Shown: positions 60,573 to 64,000 of the stretch, one piece after another
Position numbering within the stretch: the stretch's first letter is position 1
How the letters are laid out: each line of letters starts with the position of its first letter
NCBI GenBank assembly: GCA_013400155.1
Contig: VXBM01001080.1
Coordinates: forward strand, 4,229 to 68,228
DNA: 64,000 bases
Source: Helopsaltes ochotensis
Lineage: Eukaryota; Chordata; Aves; Passeriformes; Locustellidae
Direction of reading: 5' to 3'
Program-made: the position numbers and the translations under genes
Notes under the pieces: model-generated
The model's input: only the letters and a program-made list of their open reading frames with translations
The model's database searches: none
Told to the model about the DNA's origin: nothing

Positions 60573-60576
60573 GAGA
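60573..60576. repeat. 4-bp target-site duplication, right copy (GAGA)
   Basis: GAGA repeats the left flank of the LTR. Confidence 0.55.
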
Positions 60577-63500
60577 AGAGTTGGCTTTTTCCTGCGGTTG
60601 CTAGATTTCCTGGGTTGTCTAAACTCCCCTCAGCCATGGAAACAAGATTCAGAGCAGTGTTTGAGCTGCAATTTCCCTCTGGCAGGTGATGTCAGATTCT
60701 CCTTTGGCAGCCTGAGGAGCAGCTCGTCCCTGTGCCCCGTCCCCTTGCGGGCAGGAGTTCTTTCCCCGAGCCTGGCTGTGGGTTTGGGGCTCCTGAGGAA
60801 ATCAGCAGAGCTGGGCCCCGCTGGGGTGACAAACAGCCTGCAGTCAGGGGGAGCACACGGCAGGCGACAGCCTCACTTTGTCAGCCTGTGGAATAATGGT
60901 GACGATTATTCAGAAGTACGAAAGTGAAAAGCAGAACTCTTGTGTGGTTTGTTTCTTAGTAACAGCTGGAGTAGGAATTGCTGGGATGCCGAGGTTTGTG
61001 CTGAACATCAGCGGTCTTAGGAACTATTTGTGTGGGACTGGGGGCCTCAGCCTGGGATGCTCTCATACAGGGGTAATTTTTTGGCTGCTCCTGAAACATC
61101 ACCTGTAAACTTCTCTCTCCTTTAAAGCAGTCACCTCCCTCAGAACGAAAGAAATTTCAGGGTATAAAATGGAGCCAGCCTGGCATGGAAGCCACAAGTT
61201 CCACACACCGTGCTCCCCACAGCAGTGCACAGCTCTGTGCTCCTGACCCACTCTGGCTCTAATTTGGACCCTTGTGTGGGGCTTCAGTGATGCTTTTGTG
61301 TTCTTTTTATTTCAAAACAGCAGCTTCCACTAAAATCTCCTTCAAGTGAAACTGAATTTACTTTTATTTTATATTGACGTGAATTCTCTCTGCAGAATCT
61401 GGTTGTTGGTGTCTTTTTGCTGGTTTATCATCTTGAACTGATGGAGCCTTGCAACATTCCCTTAGTCCAAGCAGAAGGACCTGGCTCAAGGTTCATAAGC
61501 AGGAGAGCTTTTATCTGCTTTTGAAAGGGGTTTTCAACAAGACCTGGTTTGGTATTAGAGCCTTCTGATCGAGAGTGTTTAAGGGGTACATTGTAATTGG
61601 AAAGCATTTGCATGAGCTTCTTAATTGCTTTTAATCATTCACTGTACATAAATCCTGGAGTAGCGAGCTTAAAGAAAAGCTGATTTATTTTTGAATATTT
61701 TTTGCACAGGGAAGATTCCAAAAGACAAAGCTATTTCTGCAGGACCCTTGAGGGACACCACTTGTTACTGCATTTTTTAACGTTGCTTAGATTTAAGTTC
61801 TGGAACGTGCAGAATATTATCTGTACGTTATCCTGCTTTTTAACCACACCTTTAATGTCAGAAGGTTCTCTCCTGAAGAGAATAGGTGTTGCTTATTGAC
61901 AGTTTCTGCTTCCTAATTTAAGGCTTTCAGTAGTGCCCATATTTAAAGTGTTTTACATAATTCATTGCACTATTTTCTTCCTGCCCTAGGAAATGATAAG
62001 CATCTCTTGCTGTGATCTCTCACTCCAAGGATTAAGACTCTTTTCATATTCATAAATGTGAGGAATTCTAATAGCTGGTGTGTCAGTGAGCTCTGGGTGA
62101 TGGTCAGAAGGGGCAGGGAGGCTGGGAGGGTGGCTCCTGCAGCACTGCTGAGGGAGGATTTACAGGGGACATTTCAAATCTCTCTGTCCCAGCTCACAGG
62201 GATGGAGGTTTGCAGCATTAAACACAGCCAGGAGACAGGTTTAAACCTCCTAATGATGAGAAATCAGGAGTGAAGGTTTTGAATAGCTTACACCTGCATT
62301 TGAGACTGAGCGATCCATCTCTTGTTTTGTATGCCTATCAGTACTGAATGAACAACAGCTGTAGCTTAGAAACAGCTGAGACTTTCTCTTAGGAAATGCT
62401 TCTGTTAAGGGCTTTTTACAGCCCTGTCACAGTTCAAATGGACTGTCAAGCTGTGCTGATGTTAAGTCCCCTGTTTAGGGCAGGGGTGATGGAAGAATTG
62501 CTATCCATTTCCAGCTAAGTGACTGTCGTGCTGTCAGAAGTTCCATATTTTAAAATACGACTCAAAATTCTGAATTTTCTGGCACATGGCACTTATGTAG
62601 CTAGGTCTTGTGGCACAGATGCCTTTTGTGTAATTCATTTTGTAGTAACAGCCCACAAATATTGTAAAATTCCTTTAAAGGAAGTACTTTGGCTAGTTAA
62701 AACTTAACTATACTGACCAAAAATCTTAAACTTCACCACAGGCAAAGGGGCTGTGCACTGCTTTATCCTGGTGAAGTATCTCCCTGCTCTCATCCTGCTA
62801 ATCTCTTCCCCTTTTTAATGCTTTGAATGTGTTACTGCCGTGAGGTTATTGAGAAAAAAGTGTTTATTTCAGTTTAGATATCAAACTACTCTCGTTCTGC
62901 TCCCTCCCAGTCATGTGGCTGCTGCTTTCCCTGCTGACTGGAATCTTTGGGAATGGTGGTGCCTTCCTCCTGTGCAGTTTGCCACGAGACTCTCACGCCA
63001 GGTTAACAGAGCTGTGGATATGCACCCTCAGCTCGGAGTCCTCCCAGCAAAAAGATGGAAAATTACTTGATTGTTTCTCCCTCGGTGTAAGAGAGCAACC
63101 TGAACTGGAGATGGACTCAAGCTGTGAATGTCAGGGATAAATAGGCAGCTTACAAATGGCATTGAAAACTGTCTGCGCTGCTGAGAGCAAAAAGATTTGG
63201 TTTCTTATTGTTCTGCTGGCTTCGGGTTGATTTTTAAAAAAGAGAAAAGTGGCGTGTTTTGCTGAGGACTATACAGAGTGATGGCTTTAGAAAGTGCAGG
63301 AGCTCTTTTCTTCCAGTGTTTGCCTTTTAGACTGAATTTCTGAGACTGGGCTGCTCGGTGTGGCTGGTTTTGCTCAGCTGATGCCATGACAAGCAGGAGC
63401 AGCTCTGTCCTAGTGCAGCACAGGCCGGTGGCATTAATGTGTCAACATCTGCTCGCTACAGCAGAGGTACCACGACCTTGCTGTATCATCATTAATTTCC

Positions 63501-63590
63501 CCAAAACAAACCAGCCAGAACTAGTGCTGGTAGAAACAATTTGAAGAACAGCAGCACGTACTCAAACTTGGTTAGTCTCGGACATTGATG
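60577..63590. other. Unique non-coding sequence, no gene seen
   Basis: GC-rich near 60700-60880, otherwise mixed. No gene, RNA gene or repeat is recognised. Confidence 0.6.
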
Positions 63591-64000
63591 GAGGGGTCGT
63601 TGCTTTTGTGACCGGAACTCATCAGGCCCAGGAAGGGGGGGCCTTGCTTTGCCCAGGGGCTGTGGCACGCTCGTCCCACCAGGAGACTCATCCCTGGGGA
63701 AGGTGGGGATGAGCACCCAGATGCCATCAGTGCCAGGGACGAGGCCCTTTGTGGAGGCAGGACATGACCCCCGGGGTCCCAGAGTCCTAAGTGGTCACCG
63801 CTGGTCAGTGGGAAAGGAGCCAAGGAGGCTTCACTTGCAGGCCGAGATTTCTTTATTATAACTTCAAGGCAGTGCAGAGGTGAAGACAAAGGGACAAAGC
63901 CAGGATTGTGGGTTTTAAGGGGCACAATCAGGGAGGGGTTTAGGGTCAATAGGGAGAAGACCAGGGAGGGACACAAAGTGAAGTTTACAAAACATAAAGC
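63591..64000 (-). mobile_element. Probable antisense LTR, cut by the window edge
   Basis: Reading the minus strand, pyrimidine-rich text with repeated CCTCCCTG words leads to CCCACAATCCTGGCTTTGTC, then GAAGTTATAATAAAGAAATC with an AATAAA signal (complement of 63852-63857). GC-rich U5-like text follows. The U3 start lies beyond 64000 and I cannot fix the other end. A TG...CA pair is not demonstrable, so this rests on texture and signal placement. Confidence 0.4.

Noticed and set aside
1..64000. CRISPR arrays, operons, ribosome-binding sites or phage-like systems
   Set aside because: The sequence is vertebrate nuclear DNA. Its repeat arrays are contiguous tandem repeats without unique spacers, and there are no bacterial-type gene runs.

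Overview
This window looks like non-coding avian nuclear DNA, probably from a songbird-like bird. The best evidence is a 5'-truncated CR1 LINE 3' end at about 26.8-27.0 kb that finishes in the bird-type ATTCTGTG-like tail. Several solo LTRs resemble bird endogenous retrovirus families. The base composition is moderately AT-rich with short GC-rich islands, and open frames are short and unordered. I found no protein-coding gene, tRNA, rRNA or recognisable exon series. All of the longest open frames fall in repeats, assembly gaps or GC-rich patches. The window is best read as a gene desert or a piece of a very large intron.

Layout. 0-11 kb is mostly unique sequence with one large TATCTA-type microsatellite (7.13-7.47 kb) that has a higher-order period. 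11.08-12.25 kb is the most unusual locus: the two ends of an ERVL-type LTR are present, but its interior is replaced by about 1.08 kb of a 20/29-bp minisatellite that contains a 10-N gap. 12.3-21.9 kb is unique, with a very AT-rich, possibly conserved stretch near 15.7-16.3 kb. At 21.89-22.25 kb lies a plus-strand LTR, and at 53.07-53.46 kb a minus-strand LTR of the same family. 24.3-24.7 kb carries an A-B-A' duplication whose B module recurs at 29.17 kb. 29.66-30.05 kb is an internally deleted minus-strand ERVL-type solo LTR with a perfect 5-bp target duplication. 31.5-32.4 kb is GC-rich with a possible antisense CR1 tail. 40.83-41.02 kb is a GAGCTG/GGGTGAGTGT minisatellite. 41.88-42.61 kb is a minus-strand LTR with tandem repeats in U3. 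54.58-54.98 kb is a second GC-rich 20-bp array interrupted by a 290-N gap. 60.13-60.57 kb is a plus-strand solo LTR with a 9-bp terminal inverted repeat and a 4-bp target duplication. A probable further antisense LTR runs off the right edge.

No genes work together here. The biology visible is retroelement insertion, solo-LTR formation, and repeat expansion inside or beside retroelements. Several AT-rich, homeodomain-site-rich stretches could be regulatory, but only a cross-species alignment could show this. LTR and CR1 family assignments rest on remembered family features together with direct comparison between copies in the window. No database search was possible.
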